Shown here one piece after another: positions 22,144-23,531 of a stretch of DNA of 23,531 nucleotides. How positions within the stretch are numbered: the first letter of the stretch is position 1; every line of letters begins with the position of its first letter. A model generated the notes under the pieces. That model was not told the DNA's origin and made no database searches. It saw nothing but the letters and a program-made list of their open reading frames with translations. A program made the translations under genes and the position numbers. Origin of the DNA: TMED14 sp965657195 (GTDB lineage Bacteria; Bacteroidota; Bacteroidia; Flavobacteriales; Schleiferiaceae); assembly GCA_965657195.1 (NCBI GenBank), contig CBFHNK010000023.1, positions 1 through 23,531 of the forward strand, in the 5' to 3' direction.

Positions 22144-22236
22144 TAACTAGTAACTGGTTTCTGGTTTCTGGCATACGCAGCTGGGCACAGCAACCAGAAA
22201 CAAGTAACGAGAAACTAGAAACAAGTAACGAGAAAC
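22127..22236. repeat. Heptamer repeat array with long imperfect inverted repeat
   Basis: Exact seven-base period. Left part from 22127 (inside the esterase gene) has four units of the type NAGWAAC; units then switch to TGGTTTC (22155-22168), the opposite orientation. Right part 22195-22236 has six consecutive NAGWAAC units, with AAGTAACGAGAAAC repeated at 22202 and 22223. Arms 22147-22171 and 22194-22218 pair imperfectly around a 22-base loop; the innermost eight pairs (GTTTCTGG with CCAGAAAC) are perfect. It fills the gap between convergent genes, so it may also act as a terminator, but there is no T run. Confidence 0.85.
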
Positions 22237-22239
22237 TGC

Positions 22240-22818
22240 TTAGCTGCGCACGTAGTTGAGCGGGCATACCTCGCCGCGCTCTTCGAAGTACTGCCATGCG
22301 TCGATTTCGCGAAGGATGTCGTCGACGTGGCGCATTACGGTAAAGAAGTTTACCGACTGGTAGCGCACGATGCCTTGGCGGTCGATCAAGAAGGTTCCGC
22401 GTAGAGCGATGCGGTCGCCCTCGGCGTGCAGCTGGCCGTCTTCGTCGTAGGCCCATTCGCCGTTGAGCACATGGTAGTTGTGGCTCACAGTCTTGTTGAG
22501 GTCTGCAAGGATGGGGTAGGTGATGCCTTTGATTCCGCCATCTGATTTGTCGAGGTTGAGCCAAGCCTTGTGCGACGCGTCGCTGTCGGTCGAGCAGGCG
22601 ATAACCTGAACGTTGCGCTTCTCGAATTCGGCCAGGTTGGCCTGAAACTCGTGCATTTCGATGGGGCACACCGCGCTAAAGTCTTTGGGGTAGAAAAACA
22701 ACAGGACGTACTTCTGGCCTTCGAACTGGGCGAGGCTGTAGTCTTTGACGATTTCGCCGCCGTTGACTACGGCAGTTAGGCTGAATTCTGGGGCTTTTTT
22801 ACCAACGAGTAGCGACAT
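22240..22818 (-). CDS. 2-Cys peroxiredoxin (AhpC/Prx1 class)
   Basis: 192 residues. Thiol peroxidase that reduces H2O2 and organic peroxides. The peroxidatic Cys51 lies in YPKDFSAVCPIEMHEF, fitting P-x-x-x-[TS]-x-x-C; the usual T-x-V-C-P-T is here S-A-V-C-P-I. The resolving Cys185 is in EVCPLNYV near the C-terminus. RGTFLIDRQGIVRY and the conserved Arg are present. The ATG at 22816-22818 gives MSLLVGKKAPEFSL, the family start. TACCTTTG lies 24 bases upstream, so it probably has its own promoter and a short leader. The stop is next to the heptamer array at its 3' side. Confidence 0.96.
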   Translation of the reverse strand: MSLLVGKKAPEFSLTAVVNGGEIVKDYSLAQFEGQKYVLLFFYPKDFSAVCPIEMHEFQANLAEFEKRNVQVIACSTDSDASHKAWLNLDKSDGGIKGITYPILADLNKTVSHNYHVLNGEWAYDEDGQLHAEGDRIALRGTFLIDRQGIVRYQSVNFFTVMRHVDDILREIDAWQYFEERGEVCPLNYVRS

Positions 22819-22842
22819 GATGTGCAGATTTTAATGATGACT

Positions 22843-22850
22843 CAAAGGTA
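22843..22850 (-). promoter_or_regulatory. -7 box (TACCTTTG) of the peroxiredoxin gene
   Basis: Full match to TAnnTTTG on the minus strand, 24 bases before the ATG, giving an expected leader of about 15-20 bases. I see no good -33 element at normal distance and no obvious operator. Confidence 0.55.
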
Positions 22851-22893
22851 ACCCTTGGGGCGCGCTCGTTGTTCGCACGGCGCAAAGCGTCGC

Positions 22894-22914
22894 AAGAAAC
22901 AAGAAGCCAGAAAC
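22894..22914. repeat. Three heptamer repeats downstream of the ZIP gene
   Basis: AAGAAAC, AAGAAGC and CAGAAAC with an exact period of seven, in the gap between the ZIP gene stop (22926-22928) and the peroxiredoxin promoter. Same family as 22127-22236 and 7252-7272. Confidence 0.65.
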
Positions 22915-22925
22915 CTAGAATACGC

Positions 22926-23531
22926 TCAATGCCCGTGCCCCGCGTAGCCGCTCAGTACAAATCCTGCGGCGATTCCGACTAGAACGACGGCCCAGGTGCG
23001 CAGCGGAATCCGGTGGTCTTTTTGGGTCTCAAAAAGGATGGTGCTTGACACGTGCAAAAAGATTCCGACTACGAGGCTGCCCACGACGACGTCGACGTGC
23101 GGATGCTCGGGAATCAATAGGCCGGCCGCAGCGCCCAGCGGGGCGGCGATCCCGAGGGCGGCCATGGCTAAGGTTCCGCGCCGTGCATCGGTGCCCTCGT
23201 GCTGCAGCCAGTGTGCCACTAGGGCAGCGATGGGCAGGTTGTGCACGCCAAGCGACACGACAAAGGCGGTTTGGGCACCTTCATTCAGGCCAAAAAGCGG
23301 AACCGCCTCGGCAAACGAGTGAATCCACAGGCCCACGAAGGCGGGCCAGGGGTTGCCGTGGCCATGGGTGTGTCCGTGCTCGAGGCCCTTGGACAGCCCG
23401 TCGAGCGCGAACTGCAGAAAGTATCCGACCACAATCCAAAGCCCCCAGGTGCTGCTCGGAACCGACTCGTGCTCGCTTGCCTCGGCGAGCTCGGGCATCC
23501 ACAAAAACACGGTAACGGCAAAAAGAAAGGC
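22926..23531 (-). CDS. ZIP-family metal transporter (partial)
   Basis: 202 visible residues; the frame is open to the window edge (A-F-L-F-A-V-T-V-F-L-W-M), so the N-terminal part lies outside and the GTG at 23510 is not the real start. Polytopic, about six visible hydrophobic segments. The loop GLEHGHTHGHGN is His-rich, as in the variable metal-binding loop of ZIP proteins. GVHNLPIAALVAH resembles the metal-site segment H-N-x-P-E-G, here with Ile-Ala in place of Glu-Gly, and GIFLHVSSTILFE matches the following helix with its metal ligands. Expected to import zinc, iron or a similar divalent metal across the inner membrane. The altered site could mean a different specificity. Confidence 0.87.
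   Translation of the reverse strand, partial: AFLFAVTVFLWMPELAEASEHESVPSSTWGLWIVVGYFLQFALDGLSKGLEHGHTHGHGNPWPAFVGLWIHSFAEAVPLFGLNEGAQTAFVVSLGVHNLPIAALVAHWLQHEGTDARRGTLAMAALGIAAPLGAAAGLLIPEHPHVDVVVGSLVVGIFLHVSSTILFETQKDHRIPLRTWAVVLVGIAAGFVLSGYAGHGH

Noticed and set aside
22195..22236. CRISPR-like appearance of the repeat array
   Set aside because: Units are only seven bases, have no spacers, and no cas gene is present.

Overview
The window is a compact stretch of about 23.5 kb from a bacterial chromosome, most likely a member of the Bacteroidota and probably Flavobacteriales-like. Support comes from a large secreted protein with a type IX secretion (T9SS) C-terminal sorting domain, a DUF5606 protein, a YtxJ-type bacilliredoxin, several lipoproteins with short Cys-terminated signal peptides, and repeated matches to the Bacteroidota -7 promoter element TAnnTTTG. 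The DNA is G+C rich for that group. I see no rRNA, tRNA, CRISPR array, transposase or phage gene. Both window edges cut through genes (rlmB on the left, a ZIP transporter on the right).

Layout. 1-2429 (minus): ung, rmuC, rlmB, a DNA-repair and rRNA-modification run. 2456-6976 (plus): a 46-residue lipoprotein overlapping a bacilliredoxin, then lipA, then the 1039-residue T9SS beta-propeller protein. 6977-7437: a 461-base gap between convergent genes, with a terminator at each end and three kinds of short repeat between them. 7438-11524 (minus): miaA, lpxK, gatB, then a DUF4369-like lipoprotein. 11564-11890 (plus): a small conserved-looking unknown. 11869-15055 (minus): ruvX, dapD, cca, pRiA4b ORF-3-like gene. 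15095-17429 (plus): def, TPR-like lipoprotein, DUF5606, mazG. 17484-22143 (plus): sixA-like phosphatase, ppk1, ppx/gppA, lipoprotein esterase. 22144-22239: a heptamer repeat array. 22240-23531 (minus): 2-Cys peroxiredoxin and ZIP transporter.

Most genes are housekeeping: tRNA maturation and charging (cca, miaA, gatB), protein N-terminal processing (def), lipoic acid (lipA), lipid A (lpxK), lysine or peptidoglycan precursors (dapD), polyphosphate metabolism (ppk1, ppx) and nucleotide or redox house-cleaning (mazG, ung, peroxiredoxin, YtxJ). Seven neighbouring gene pairs overlap by exactly four bases (ATGA or GTGA), so translational coupling is likely.

I did not find a clearly new multi-gene system. 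The most interesting signals are non-coding: (1) TAnnTTTG-like boxes placed only 3-5 bases before many start codons, including starts inside operons where the box lies in the previous gene's coding end; (2) two such boxes back to back between ruvX and def; (3) families of 7-base and 8/9-base repeats in the intergenic gaps, one of which supplies the last codons and stop of the esterase gene.
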